Shown here piece by piece: positions 1-8,738 of a stretch of DNA of 64,000 nucleotides. Within the stretch, counting starts at the first letter, position 1; each line of letters opens with the position of its first letter. The stretch is taken from NCBI RefSeq assembly GCF_002210295.1, contig NZ_MWQH01000002.1, forward strand, positions 124,001-188,000, written 5' to 3'. Origin of the DNA: Fibrobacter sp. UWB5. GTDB taxonomy: Bacteria > Fibrobacterota > Fibrobacteria > Fibrobacterales > Fibrobacteraceae. The notes under the pieces are model-generated. The model was not told the origin of the DNA, searched no databases, and saw only the letters and a program-made list of their open reading frames with translations. A program made the position numbers and the translations under genes.

Positions 1-50
1 TGTGGGATAAATCCCTTGTTTTTACTGTACAATAAAATACGGGGCTAAAA

Positions 51-1151
51 TTAGAAAAGTTTGAAGACTAAATCAACGTTGCCGTACCAGTTTAGGCCGC
101 TAATGTCGAATTTATTGTCGCCAAAATTGGCCATTCCGGCTCGTAATTCAATTCCGAATATGCCTGGCGAAACGCTGCCACCGCCAAAATACCGGGCTCC
201 CGTAATGCCGGCGGTGTAGCTGTAGGAATAGGCGTTGGCCATTCCCTTTCCGAACTTTTCCTTGTAACTTTTGTCATCATCTTCGGGAAGTTCGATGGCG
301 TGCAGCTTAAAGCCGCCGTACACGGCGATTTCGTAGTCATAAGAGTAGTAGAGTTTTGCCCGGAGCAAGGTTTCGACGGCGGTGTAGCTGATGTCGTTCT
401 TGGAATAGGTAATGCCCGACTGGACGACGTCTTCTTTGTAGGGGTCGGTAAAGAGGATGCCTCCGATGCGGAACTCGGCGCAGTAGCTGCCGAACAGGCA
501 ATATCCGAAGCCGATGTCGAAAATAGGACCGGGATTCAGCTTTTCATTGGCTCCATTACTGAAGAATTCTCCGCCGAAACCCATGAAAAAGATTCCGTGG
601 CTTTTATGAAGGGTCTCTTGTTGCGGCTTTATATAGAAGAATTCTTCCAGGAAAGTTCGCTGGTCTTCGTTGGTAATCTTGTCGAGCTGCAGCTGAACAA
701 ATCGTATGCTTTGGTCCTTAAAGGAGGAAAGATCCAAGAAACAGTAGTAGACGATTATCCGGACAAACGCGGCGTCCCCGGCCGAGAGTTTTTTCAGGTC
801 TTTGTCCCATTCGCTACTTGCGAGGTAGGCGTAGATTTTTTCGTAAAAGTTGGGGTTGCTCCAGCCGAATTCCGAGAGTCGCCCGAATGCCGTGCGGTAC
901 ACGTTTATGGATCGGGCGTAGCTTTCTCTGATGACGTCTGTGTTGGCGAGGGCTTTGAAATCTTTTTGGAGCAGGTAGTTGCCCATGGCTTGATCGAAAT
1001 AGGGGACTACTTTAGTTTCTTTTTGCGTTGTAACGCCCCAGCCCCATTCGTTGCCAGCTTCGAACTTTGTTGCGTCGGCGGATTGTGAATAAATGAAAGC
1101 ACAAAGGAGTAAAAGAAAAACTTTCTTGAAAATGCTAGCGCGGTTCGCCAT
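51..1151 (-). CDS. Exported protein with beta-barrel-like C-terminal domain, unknown function
   Basis: 366 residues. The N-terminus has a basic start and a hydrophobic stretch (about residues 8-25, VFLLLLCAFIYSQSADA), a good signal peptide. The second half is rich in glycine and aromatic residues in alternating strands and ends in LVFKLF; a terminal Phe is typical of outer-membrane beta-barrels. The N-terminal half looks helical. Its start codon lies inside the 3' end of the gene at 1135-2880 (17-bp overlap), so the two are probably translationally coupled. The larger neighbour has the same general plan, suggesting distant paralogues. No family name is recognised; outer-membrane location is an inference. 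Confidence 0.75.
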   Translation of the reverse strand: MANRASIFKKVFLLLLCAFIYSQSADATKFEAGNEWGWGVTTQKETKVVPYFDQAMGNYLLQKDFKALANTDVIRESYARSINVYRTAFGRLSEFGWSNPNFYEKIYAYLASSEWDKDLKKLSAGDAAFVRIIVYYCFLDLSSFKDQSIRFVQLQLDKITNEDQRTFLEEFFYIKPQQETLHKSHGIFFMGFGGEFFSNGANEKLNPGPIFDIGFGYCLFGSYCAEFRIGGILFTDPYKEDVVQSGITYSKNDISYTAVETLLRAKLYYSYDYEIAVYGGFKLHAIELPEDDDKSYKEKFGKGMANAYSYSYTAGITGARYFGGGSVSPGIFGIELRAGMANFGDNKFDISGLNWYGNVDLVFKLF

Positions 1152-2880
1152 ACTTTAGTTTACTCCTATCGTAGAATTGTAACAATGGCGTGAGGGTGAC
1201 GGTGACTAATCCTCCGTCACTATCCTTGACGATATTGGTGTAGTAATTGCTGATGCTTGCGATGAGTCTTAAGCCAACGCGGAAATGTCCGTCGTCCTTG
1301 TATTTGCTGAAATAGAAATCAAATGCAGTGCCGAAATGGAGGCCGATTCCACCATGGGTTTTCAGGGGCTCGGCGACATCTTTTTCTTGAAGGTCGCTGA
1401 TGAGAATTGTCGGGCCTATGTAGATTCTGTTATCGATATAGGAGGTAGAAAAGGTGCGGTAGCCGGCATAAATGTCTATGAGGAATAAGTTCTGGTATTT
1501 GTTGTCATTGAGGTAATCGGATTTAATGATTCTGCTGTTGTAGCCGCCGCCGAATTTCTTGTAGAAAAATTCCAGGGATAGGTCGAAGGTTGGGTTGTGA
1601 GCGAAATCGTAGCTGTATGCATCGCCGAGACCCCAGGAAATGCCGCCGCCAATGCCCCATTGAATGTTCCACACGACTCCGTAATCTACGTAGAAATAGT
1701 CGGTGATAAAATTCCACTGTTCGATTTTCTTGATACTGTCTGCACTCGCTTGTATAAGACCGTTCATTTCGCTTTGGTCGTTTGACGCAAGTGATGCAGC
1801 GAAAACTCGCCAGAAGGCGCGGTCGCTGGAACTGCGGTCAGATAGCGCCTTTTCCAGTTCGCCGGAATGGTACATGGCCCTAAGGGAATCTTGCAACATT
1901 GTGTGAATGGCCACCTCTTCGTCATCTGCATAAGGGGTGCTATAATAGCCGCAATCGGTATAATCTTCGAAGGTGCCCATGTAGGCGCTGAATAGACGCT
2001 TGGTGTTGCAATTGAAATCTGATGGGCGACTGTAAAAAAAGCGGTTTTCCGCAGAAACTAGGAATGAATCCAACTTGGCCGTATTGAGGCGGATTGCCTC
2101 CTTGTCGCCCATGGCAAGGGCCTCCTTGATTCGCTCCTTGTAAACCAAGCTCATGTTCTTGTAGGTTTCTATTGTGTATCGGTTTGGCAAAAATGATACT
2201 GGCAACTTCGCAATGGAATCAATGGCTTTAAATTCGTCACTTTCGATTACTCGCGAGTGTCCGTCTTCAAAAAAAATTCTTTCGAGAGCGGGGTGAACGC
2301 CCTCTGTGGAAAAATCCGCCAATAACTTTGGTGGGTTTGTTGCAAGAACGGGGCCTGAATGGACGAGGTAGGTGCGCGAGATGGTGTCTGCGTCAGCTTC
2401 GGGATCTTTCCAGGTTTTTGTGTGGCGGTCGTAAATTTTTTTGATTCGGTATTCAATCTTGATGAGTACGTACCACGTGGAATTGCTGGCGTTGGTGAAT
2501 GCTCTTTTAAGGTCGGGGGGAACGGAGTCTAGTTTGCTCTGCGATAAATCGTATTCTTTTTTGTACCATGAATAGAAATTTCTTTCTTGCTCAGTAGTAA
2601 TGGTTTTATTGAGCCAGGAGTAGATTTTCCCGTTAAAGAAGGATTGCTCCGCTAAAGTCTCGATTTTCTCGGCGTTTCCCCAGAAAACGAATCCGGTGTC
2701 GCTGTCTAGCTTTTCTTGCAAGGTCATTCGGAGGGAATCGGGGAGCTTTTCCGCATGGGAGGAATCATTCCAGTCTTCGCATGGACGAGGTTCAAAGAAA
2801 CAGTGGCCAGGCTCGGCGTGCAATAAAGTCGCCGTGCAAAGCGCTACAATAAAGATGATTCCTAAACTAACCCTATGCAT
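1135..2880 (-). CDS. Large exported protein with C-terminal beta-barrel-like domain, unknown function
   Basis: 581 residues with a clear signal peptide (MHRVSLGIIFIVALCTATLLHA). The middle is charged and helical. From about residue 400 the sequence turns into Gly/Tyr/Phe-rich strands resembling an outer-membrane barrel (GGGISWGLGDAYSYDF). It is first gene of a two-gene leftward unit with the 366-residue protein that overlaps its stop codon. Host chromosome, not prophage. I do not recognise a named family. Confidence 0.75.
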   Translation of the reverse strand: MHRVSLGIIFIVALCTATLLHAEPGHCFFEPRPCEDWNDSSHAEKLPDSLRMTLQEKLDSDTGFVFWGNAEKIETLAEQSFFNGKIYSWLNKTITTEQERNFYSWYKKEYDLSQSKLDSVPPDLKRAFTNASNSTWYVLIKIEYRIKKIYDRHTKTWKDPEADADTISRTYLVHSGPVLATNPPKLLADFSTEGVHPALERIFFEDGHSRVIESDEFKAIDSIAKLPVSFLPNRYTIETYKNMSLVYKERIKEALAMGDKEAIRLNTAKLDSFLVSAENRFFYSRPSDFNCNTKRLFSAYMGTFEDYTDCGYYSTPYADDEEVAIHTMLQDSLRAMYHSGELEKALSDRSSSDRAFWRVFAASLASNDQSEMNGLIQASADSIKKIEQWNFITDYFYVDYGVVWNIQWGIGGGISWGLGDAYSYDFAHNPTFDLSLEFFYKKFGGGYNSRIIKSDYLNDNKYQNLFLIDIYAGYRTFSTSYIDNRIYIGPTILISDLQEKDVAEPLKTHGGIGLHFGTAFDFYFSKYKDDGHFRVGLRLIASISNYYTNIVKDSDGGLVTVTLTPLLQFYDRSKLKYGEPR

Positions 2881-3068
2881 GAAACCGAGAATTCCCTTTT
2901 AGCAAAACTTAATAAAGTTTGATTTGAAAAACAAGAAAAATTGAGGGCTCGATATCCTTATTCCAACTTGGAATAATAAAATGTTTACAATCGCTGGTCT
3001 GGCGGGAGGCCGTGTTTGTATCTTGGAGGTGGGACGGGTGTTCGCCCCAATTACAAGGGAGGTCCATC

Positions 3069-3512
3069 ATGAAAAGCGTAAAGTGGATGTTGTTTGTAAT
3101 GCTGGCCGTTCTGGTATCGACCTCTTTCGCTGCCAGGAAGGTTAAGTCAAAGTTGGGAGACATCGATGTCACAGCCCAGAAAGGTGGTGGCGCGGTTGTC
3201 TGCACCGCTCACTTCGAAGACGAACTGACGATTCTCAAGGATTCCGACACGGAGGTTCTTGTGAAGGGAAGTTGCGGTCAGGGGTGGGTCGCGAAATCAA
3301 AAATCGAATATGTGGCGCAAGGCCCTGGTGACAAAACGATTACCATCGACGAATACAATATCCAGAATTGGATTGACAATCTGTCGGTATTCGATGTTCA
3401 CGTGGATGATGTCGAGGACTTCGAAGGAGTTACGATTGACCGTGACTTTAGAGAATACTTGACTTACACGATTGATCGCGAACAGACTGAAATGCATAAT
3501 GGTGAAAATTGA
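3069..3512 (+). CDS. Small secreted protein, unknown function
   Basis: 147 residues from the ATG at 3069, chosen because GGGAGG sits 6 bases upstream and the protein then begins with a textbook signal peptide (MKSVKWMLFVMLAVLVSTSFA). An upstream in-frame ATG at 3012 would add 19 residues without a ribosome site. The mature part has two cysteines and an SH3-like strand pattern (LKDSDTEVLVKGSCGQGWVAKSKIEYV), reminiscent of bacterial SH3 domains; this is a guess from pattern only. Monocistronic, divergent from the gene pair to its left. Confidence 0.7.
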   Translation: MKSVKWMLFVMLAVLVSTSFAARKVKSKLGDIDVTAQKGGGAVVCTAHFEDELTILKDSDTEVLVKGSCGQGWVAKSKIEYVAQGPGDKTITIDEYNIQNWIDNLSVFDVHVDDVEDFEGVTIDRDFREYLTYTIDREQTEMHNGEN

Positions 3513-3582
3513 TCGTCAAACATGGAGGTGTTAAATCCGTAGAATAATCCCTGCGCAAGCGGGGATTTTCTATATTAGGGGC

Positions 3583-4479
3583 ATGAGTTTGATAAATACC
3601 ATAGTCGTTGCAGGTGGTACCCACGGTAACGAACGGACGGGGGTTCGCCTTGTCCAGAAATGGATGGAACACCCAGAGTGTTATAATTCGCTCTGTAACG
3701 CCAAGGTGGATTTGGTGCTTGCTAACCCCGAAGCGGTGCGCTTGAACCGCCGCTATCGCGATCATGACTTGAATCGCGCTTTTTCGCAGGTGTGTTTGGA
3801 TACGACGGTGGATTCGAAACTGTATGAATTCCGCCGCGCAAAAGAACTGAATGCTTTGTACGGCCCGAAGGGGGCCGCCACCAAGACGGACCTGCTTCTG
3901 GATGTGCACAACACTGGCTCGAATATGGGCAACTGCCTGATTCTTTCGGCGCGTGACCCGTTTACGATGCGTGCCTCGGCGGTGCTGACGCAGGAATTCA
4001 AGGATGCTTGGATTTATTACCAGCCCGAAGAACGCTCTGCTTCGCCGTATTTTGGAACGGTAGCGAAGGCGGATGTGTGTATCGAGATTGGCCCGCAACA
4101 GCATGGAACGCTGGATGCCGCGATTTTCGAGGAAACGGAACGCCTGGTGAAGCGTTACCTGGAACTTGCCGAGGAATGGAACCGCGGCGAATTGCAGAAA
4201 CGCCCGCCGATTAAGGTGGATGTGTACACCCAGTTCAAGGATTTGGGGTACCCCAAGCCGCAGGGCGGTGGCCCTATTCAGGCGATGATTCATCCGGAAT
4301 TGATGGGTCGTGACTATCGCGAACTCAAGGATGGCGACAAGTTGTTCCGCACGTTCGACGGCGAAGATATTTTGTACCATGGCGAAAGCCCGGTGTATCC
4401 GATTTTCATTAGCGAGCCTGCGTACTACGAAAAGGATATCGCGATGAGCCTCACGGTGAAAAGCGTCGAGGAATGGTAG
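3583..4479 (+). CDS. Aspartoacylase / succinylglutamate desuccinylase family zinc carboxypeptidase-like deacylase
   Basis: 298 residues, the usual length for the AspA branch of the M14-like deacylases. The metal-binding signature GGTHGNE is at residues 12-18 (His and Glu ligands), followed by the substrate arginine region and a second histidine in LLLDVHNTGSN. The ANPEA and RDHDLNR segments also match aspartoacylases. Such enzymes hydrolyse N-acyl amino acids, giving aspartate plus carboxylate in the founding member; the exact substrate cannot be read from sequence. Cytoplasmic, no signal peptide. The next gene starts about 50 bases downstream on the same strand. Confidence 0.85.
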   Translation: MSLINTIVVAGGTHGNERTGVRLVQKWMEHPECYNSLCNAKVDLVLANPEAVRLNRRYRDHDLNRAFSQVCLDTTVDSKLYEFRRAKELNALYGPKGAATKTDLLLDVHNTGSNMGNCLILSARDPFTMRASAVLTQEFKDAWIYYQPEERSASPYFGTVAKADVCIEIGPQQHGTLDAAIFEETERLVKRYLELAEEWNRGELQKRPPIKVDVYTQFKDLGYPKPQGGGPIQAMIHPELMGRDYRELKDGDKLFRTFDGEDILYHGESPVYPIFISEPAYYEKDIAMSLTVKSVEEW

Positions 4480-4530
4480 TTTTAGACGAGAGAACGCCGC
4501 TGCGCGGCTACAGACGAGAGACGAAAGAAT

Positions 4531-5175
4531 ATGAGCGAAGAAAATGAAGAACTGAAGGAAATCTCGGGTGAAGAACGCCTGAAAAATTTCATGGAATTGG
4601 TGCAGAACCAGAAGAATGAACCGTGGGATTCCCGCCTTTCGGATATTCTGGATGCATTCGAGGATTTCTTGACGTTTCGTCCGGAACCGCCGCAGGAATG
4701 GCAGGACACCTACGCCAAGAGCGGTAAGGAATTTGACTACTACCAGATTGTGTTGCCGCAGGATTTCCAGGACCCGTATGAAGACGACCTGGGCAATATC
4801 CGCAGACTCCGCAACGAGTTCGAACGTACGCCTTCGACGATGGCGCTTGAACATGAACTGGTGAGCCGCAACTACTTTATTTTCGAAAACGGCCACGCCG
4901 AAGCGATTCCGGCCCCGCGCCCGATGCTGATGCTTGAAAGCAAGGACCGCGAAGACGACGAAGAAGAGCAGGAAGGCGACATTACGTGGGATTGCTGCAT
5001 TTCGATTTTCCCGGACGGCAGCTACATTGCCTACAACCTGAATCACGATGACGAAGAGGAGCTCGGCGAAGACTTTAAGGCCGAATTCGACAAGCATATC
5101 GATGTGCTTTCGAAGTTGCAGTTGGTGATTCCGGTGGAAGGCCGCGACTACGGAATTTTGAATAGCCGCTGCTAG
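4531..5175 (+). CDS. Acidic protein of unknown function
   Basis: 214 residues, strongly acidic, with runs of Asp/Glu (for example DREDDEEEQEGD). There is no signal peptide or membrane segment, so it is probably cytoplasmic. A WDCCISIFPDGSYIAYNLN stretch looks like a small beta meander. It lies between the deacylase and the HAD hydrolase in the same direction with short gaps, so co-transcription is likely. The short gap before it (4485-4528) contains a GCCGC-TGC-GCGGC hairpin flanked by two copies of AGACGAGAG. No family recognised. Confidence 0.7.
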   Translation: MSEENEELKEISGEERLKNFMELVQNQKNEPWDSRLSDILDAFEDFLTFRPEPPQEWQDTYAKSGKEFDYYQIVLPQDFQDPYEDDLGNIRRLRNEFERTPSTMALEHELVSRNYFIFENGHAEAIPAPRPMLMLESKDREDDEEEQEGDITWDCCISIFPDGSYIAYNLNHDDEEELGEDFKAEFDKHIDVLSKLQLVIPVEGRDYGILNSRC

Positions 5176-5190
5176 GCTACGTTTGAGTCG

Positions 5191-6135
5191 ATGACCCAAT
5201 TCGAAACAGAAATCTACCTGCGGTATAAGCAAATCATTGAATCGCAGGGTATGGGAGCGAGTGCGCTCGCGGGTGACGAGTCGCCTGCGCCGCAACGCGT
5301 GCGCATGGAAGATTTGCTGGACCGTTACGATGCTTTCTGCTTTGACGGTTACGGTACGCTTTATAACCGCGGGAGCTTTGTTTACGAGGGGGCGCTGGAT
5401 TGGTTCAGAGCTCTTCGGCGTGAGGGTAAATCTGTTCGCTTAATAACGAACGCTGCGTCTGACGTTGATGAGGTTTTGGCGCGTGATGCTGATAAAAGAG
5501 GATTTGATTTTTCTACGGAAGAAACGGTCTCCTCTGGAAGTTTATTGCGTGATCTCGTTAAAGAGCTGAGGTCTTTAGGCAAAGCGATTCGCGAAGTATA
5601 TTACATCGGGCGCGAAACGGGCAAGCACGTGCTAGAAGACTGCGGGATTACGGCGGTGGCGCTTGATGCGGAACCTGCCGAGCCGATTGTCGCAATTTCT
5701 TCGGCGAAGGATACTCCTGAAAGCTATGCGCAAGCGGTCAAGATTTTGAAGCGCCCGAGCGCGATGCTTCTGGTGCTGAATTCCGATGCTTGGGCGCCGA
5801 AGATTCCGGGGGACGACGGTGTGACTGTGCGCGAGCCGGTGTCGGGTGCGCTTAGCGAAAGGTTGCGCCGCGATTCCATGTGCGAGGCGAATGGTGGTGC
5901 TGGCTGCGAGACTTTTTATTTGGGCAAGCCTTTCCCGGCGATTTGGGAGAAGGTCAAGCGGAGTCTGCCCGAGGGCTCTCGCGTGCTGATGGTGGGCGAT
6001 ACCTTGGGCACGGATGTGCTTGGCGCAAAAGTCGCGGGCTTTGATTCGGCGCTTGTTGTTGGGCGCAATGTGCCGGCGGATGAACTTGAGGCGGATGAAA
6101 AGGCCTTGGGAATTAGGCCGGATTATTACTTGTAA
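5191..6135 (+). CDS. HAD-superfamily hydrolase, subfamily IIA-like
   Basis: 314 residues. HAD motif I is FDGYGTL (nucleophile Asp52), motif II is the LITNAAS stretch near residue 87, and motif IV is MVGDTLGTDVLGAK near residue 266. The residue two after the nucleophile is Tyr rather than Asp, as in DxYGT haloacid-dehalogenase-type motifs, so classical phosphatase acid catalysis is uncertain. The cap between motifs II and III resembles NagD/pyridoxal-phosphatase-type enzymes. Codon use changes noticeably between about 5400 and 5590 (more AT-ending codons) relative to the rest, a possible recombined patch. Confidence 0.75.
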   Translation: MTQFETEIYLRYKQIIESQGMGASALAGDESPAPQRVRMEDLLDRYDAFCFDGYGTLYNRGSFVYEGALDWFRALRREGKSVRLITNAASDVDEVLARDADKRGFDFSTEETVSSGSLLRDLVKELRSLGKAIREVYYIGRETGKHVLEDCGITAVALDAEPAEPIVAISSAKDTPESYAQAVKILKRPSAMLLVLNSDAWAPKIPGDDGVTVREPVSGALSERLRRDSMCEANGGAGCETFYLGKPFPAIWEKVKRSLPEGSRVLMVGDTLGTDVLGAKVAGFDSALVVGRNVPADELEADEKALGIRPDYYL

Positions 6136-6138
6136 TTA

Positions 6139-6375
6139 TAAAAGGGTTTGTTAACCCACAATATTCCTTGCTTACGCAAGGTTGTGAGTTAACCCTACGG
6201 GCTCAATGCTAATGAGCGGGAAAAGGGTTTGATTCGTCGTCAGTCTCCGCTTTGCGGCTGACGACTCACCCTACGGGCTTACCGCTTGTGCGGTAAGTCC
6301 TAAATTCTTTTCACGAGCTTGCGCCCACAAAAGAATTTAGTCGAACCCTCTTCGAGGGTTCTTAGAAACCCTTCC
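6139..6375. repeat. Array of small hairpins with repeated ends, next to tRNA-Gly
   Basis: Two units start with AAAAGGGTTTG (6140, 6220) and end with ACCCTACGGGCT (6192, 6268). Each encloses a different hairpin (CCTTGC..GCAAGG; CGTCAG..CTGACG). A third hairpin GAACCCTC-TTC-GAGGGTTC lies at about 6343-6362. The 17-base GAGCGGGAAAAGGGTTT at 6214-6230 is an exact copy of the tRNA-Gly 3' end at 6424-6440. No gene is visible here. Confidence 0.6.
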
Positions 6376-6380
6376 CGCCA

Positions 6381-6420
6381 AAAACAAAAGACCAGGTCTT
6401 TGACCTGGTCCTTTTGTTTT
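6381..6420. terminator. Bidirectional intrinsic terminator
   Basis: A near-perfect 18-bp stem (ACCAGGTC / GACCTGGT plus AAAACAAAAG / CTTTTGTTTT) with a TTT loop. It serves the leftward tRNA-Gly and possibly transcripts coming from the left. Confidence 0.8.
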
Positions 6421-6424
6421 TTAG

Positions 6425-6497
6425 AGCGGGAAAAGGGTTTCGAACCCTCGACATCGACCTTGGGAAGGTCGCGCTCTACCAACTGAGCTACTCCCGC
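6425..6497 (-). tRNA. tRNA-Gly (anticodon CCC)
   Basis: A 73-nt cloverleaf on the minus strand. Acceptor GCGGGAG pairs with TTCCCGC with one wobble. The D arm is AGCTCAGTTGGTAGAGC. The anticodon stem CGACC/GGTCG encloses the loop TTCCCAA with CCC at 34-36, and the T arm is GAGGGTTCGAAACCCTT. CCA is not encoded. Confidence 0.93.
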
Positions 6498-6588
6498 GAG
6501 TGTTGCTAATTTAGAAAAAATACGGTGTTTGTAAAGGGGTTAGGCTCTTTGGGCGTGTATATAGGCTCGATTTTTCTATCATTGTAGC

Positions 6589-7137
6589 ATGCTTAAGTTT
6601 AAATTGATGATTGCGTGTGCAGCAGTTGCGCTTGTCTCGGCGGGGTATGCCGGAGAAAAGTCCATGTGGACTAAATTTGTGGAATTCTTTAGCCCGACAT
6701 CCGAGGTGGAGGGCGAAGGCCCGCTGTATGATCAGGTTCGCGAGTTGGACCGCAAAATCAATCGTGTGGAAGGCAAGTATGCCCGTGAACGCCGTCCGAT
6801 GACGAAGGAACGCTATAAGAAAGAACTTGTTCAGTTGCGTGAAGAACGTGAGGCCTTGATGAAAAAAATCGAAGCTGAAGAAAAGAATAAGGGCAAGTCT
6901 TCGGCCGTCGCAAAGTCAAGTTCTTCTGTGAAGGCCGCGAGTTCGTCTTCGCAGGCTGTTTCTTCTGCGGCACAATCTTCTTCAAGTGCAGACGCTGCGG
7001 TTGCTGCTACCTGCAAGCCGGATACGGTGTATGTCCGCGACACGGTCGTGGTGCATGACACGCTTTATGTGATGCTTGCTCCGAAACCGGAACCTGCTCC
7101 GCAAGCGGATTCTAGTGCGGCTAAAGAAAAGAAGTAA
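6589..7137 (+). CDS. Exported coiled-coil protein with serine-rich tail, unknown function
   Basis: 182 residues. A signal peptide (MLKFKLMIACAAVALVSAGYA) is followed by a charged helical segment (about residues 48-100, likely coiled coil). Then comes a low-complexity Ser/Ala linker (about 104-135) of the kind common in Fibrobacter envelope proteins. A short DTVYVRDTVVVHDTLYV strand repeat and a proline-rich, lysine-ending tail close the protein. Its stop is 2 bases before the sfsA start, so the two are probably one operon. Function unknown. Confidence 0.7.
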   Translation: MLKFKLMIACAAVALVSAGYAGEKSMWTKFVEFFSPTSEVEGEGPLYDQVRELDRKINRVEGKYARERRPMTKERYKKELVQLREEREALMKKIEAEEKNKGKSSAVAKSSSSVKAASSSSQAVSSAAQSSSSADAAVAATCKPDTVYVRDTVVVHDTLYVMLAPKPEPAPQADSSAAKEKK

Positions 7138-7139
7138 TC

Positions 7140-7871
7140 ATGCGTTACGCCAATATCGTCAAGGGACGGTTCATTTCTCGGCCTAACCGCTTTATTGCCC
7201 ATGTTGAAATTGATGGCGTCGATACGGTTGTTCATGTTAAGAACACAGGCCGTTGCAAGGAATTGTTGGTGCCTGGGTGCACGGTGTATTTGGAAAAATC
7301 CACGAATCCTGCCCGCAAGACCCCGTACGATCTGGTGACTGTAGAAAAGAAAGTGAAACGCAATGGCCGGATCAAGCCTATGCTGGTCAATATGGACAGC
7401 CAGGCTCCCAACAAGGTGGCGGGGGAATGGATTCAGGCCCATGAGGAATTGTTCCCGAAGCTGTCTTTTGTGAAACCGGAGTACACCTTCGGAAAATCTC
7501 GGTTTGACTTTTATATTGAATTCGGGAAACACAAGATGTTCATCGAGGTGAAGGGCTGTACCTTGGAATTTGATGGACATGCCTATTTCCCGGACGCTCC
7601 TACGGAACGAGGGGTGAAACACCTGACGGAATTGACGGAGATTCTGCGGCAAAAACGCTGCGATGACGATGGAACTCCCTATGAATGCGGCATTCTGATC
7701 TTGATTCAGATGAAGGGGTGCCATTGCTTTTCGCCTTACGATGTGGCTCAGCCGGAATTCGGTGAAGCGTTGCGCAGGGCGCGGGATGCTGGCGTCAAGG
7801 TGTTTGTCTACGACTGCAAAGTGACGCCTCGGACCTTGATTGCCGATGCGCCTGTAGCTCAGGAATTGTAG
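7140..7871 (+). CDS. sfsA: SfsA family nuclease (sugar fermentation stimulation protein A homologue)
   Basis: 243 residues, matching SfsA length. Typical family segments are present: an N-terminal OB-like part (GRFISRPNRFIAHVEIDG, VKNTGRCKELL), then a nuclease-like core with SRFDFYIE and FIEVKGCTLE (D..E-x-K pattern), FPDAPTERGVKHL, and a late Tyr/Asp strand (VFVYDCKVTPRTL). In E. coli the protein was first linked to maltose metabolism and later to nucleic-acid binding; its physiological role remains unclear. Cytoplasmic. It follows the exported coiled-coil gene directly. Confidence 0.93.
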   Translation: MRYANIVKGRFISRPNRFIAHVEIDGVDTVVHVKNTGRCKELLVPGCTVYLEKSTNPARKTPYDLVTVEKKVKRNGRIKPMLVNMDSQAPNKVAGEWIQAHEELFPKLSFVKPEYTFGKSRFDFYIEFGKHKMFIEVKGCTLEFDGHAYFPDAPTERGVKHLTELTEILRQKRCDDDGTPYECGILILIQMKGCHCFSPYDVAQPEFGEALRRARDAGVKVFVYDCKVTPRTLIADAPVAQEL

Positions 7872-7877
7872 TTCCTG

Positions 7878-8735
7878 TTAGTCGTTAATTGTAAATCCGC
7901 GGCGGAAATTCTCGATGAGGCAACAGCTGATGCTGACATCGGTTTCGTATTCGGGAATGTCTTCGCGCTTGACCCACAGGGCTTCGGAAAGTTCTTCCTT
8001 TTGCATGTGGATGGTGTCGTCGCCATCGAGTTCAGCGGTAAAGCCTGCGATGAGAGAGTCGCTAAAGGCCCACGGCTGCGAACTGAAATAGCGGACGTTT
8101 TTCACGCGGAGTCCCGCTTCTTCCATGACTTCGCGGTGTACGGCCTGTTCCAGGCTTTCACCGACTTCGACAAATCCAGAAATCAAGAAAAGTCTCGGGT
8201 TCGGATTGTCGATGTTGTGCGCCATCAGGAGCTTGTCGCCGTTACGGACGGCCACAATCACGACGGGCGAGATTCTCGGGTAAACGACATTGCCACATTT
8301 GGGGCAAATAATGGATCGCTCGTGGTCACCGCGAATGGTCACGTTTCCGCAACGCCCGCAGAACTTGTTCAGCGATTCCCAATGAGCGATATGAGCGGCG
8401 GTGGCGCCACCCATTCGTTCTACGGGATTCATGCCGCGGAAGGTGCGGTTGCCCATGTATTCGTAACCGGCAGGGGCTTCCGCTTCGACTGTTGCCTTGC
8501 TGTCGTCTAAAAAGAAGGCTGTGTCGTCAATGCTGAAAAGGTAATGGCCTTCGAAGTCGGCGAGTGCTTTGCCTTCGAGCGCAAGGAGTTCACCGACTTG
8601 CGGAATAACATAGCCTTCGCCACTCTTTTTGAGAAGCGTCTTGGAACCATTGTAGCGAATGACAAAGTCGGTGACCTTGGGGTCAACGACTTTGAATTCG
8701 TTATTGAATTTGTGCGGAGCGATTTCGTGAATCAC
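7878..8735 (-). CDS. nudC: NAD(+) diphosphatase / NADH pyrophosphatase (NudC-like Nudix hydrolase)
   Basis: 285 residues. After an N-terminal NUDIX-like domain comes a zinc ribbon with four cysteines (CGRCG...CPKCG, about residues 126-146). The Nudix box has GFVEVGES followed by REVMEEAG, and a NudC-type SQPWAFSDSLIAGF segment follows it. The enzyme cleaves NAD(H) to NMN(H) and AMP and can remove NAD caps from RNA. It is the last gene of a leftward run with speA (4-base gap) and carboxynorspermidine synthase; a functional link with polyamines is not obvious. Confidence 0.92.
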   Translation of the reverse strand: MIHEIAPHKFNNEFKVVDPKVTDFVIRYNGSKTLLKKSGEGYVIPQVGELLALEGKALADFEGHYLFSIDDTAFFLDDSKATVEAEAPAGYEYMGNRTFRGMNPVERMGGATAAHIAHWESLNKFCGRCGNVTIRGDHERSIICPKCGNVVYPRISPVVIVAVRNGDKLLMAHNIDNPNPRLFLISGFVEVGESLEQAVHREVMEEAGLRVKNVRYFSSQPWAFSDSLIAGFTAELDGDDTIHMQKEELSEALWVKREDIPEYETDVSISCCLIENFRRGFTIND

Positions 8736-8738
8736 GAT

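Noticed and set aside
3448-5295. 615-residue minus-strand protein
   Set aside because: Antisense shadow of the aspartoacylase-like and following genes, with no coherent domain.
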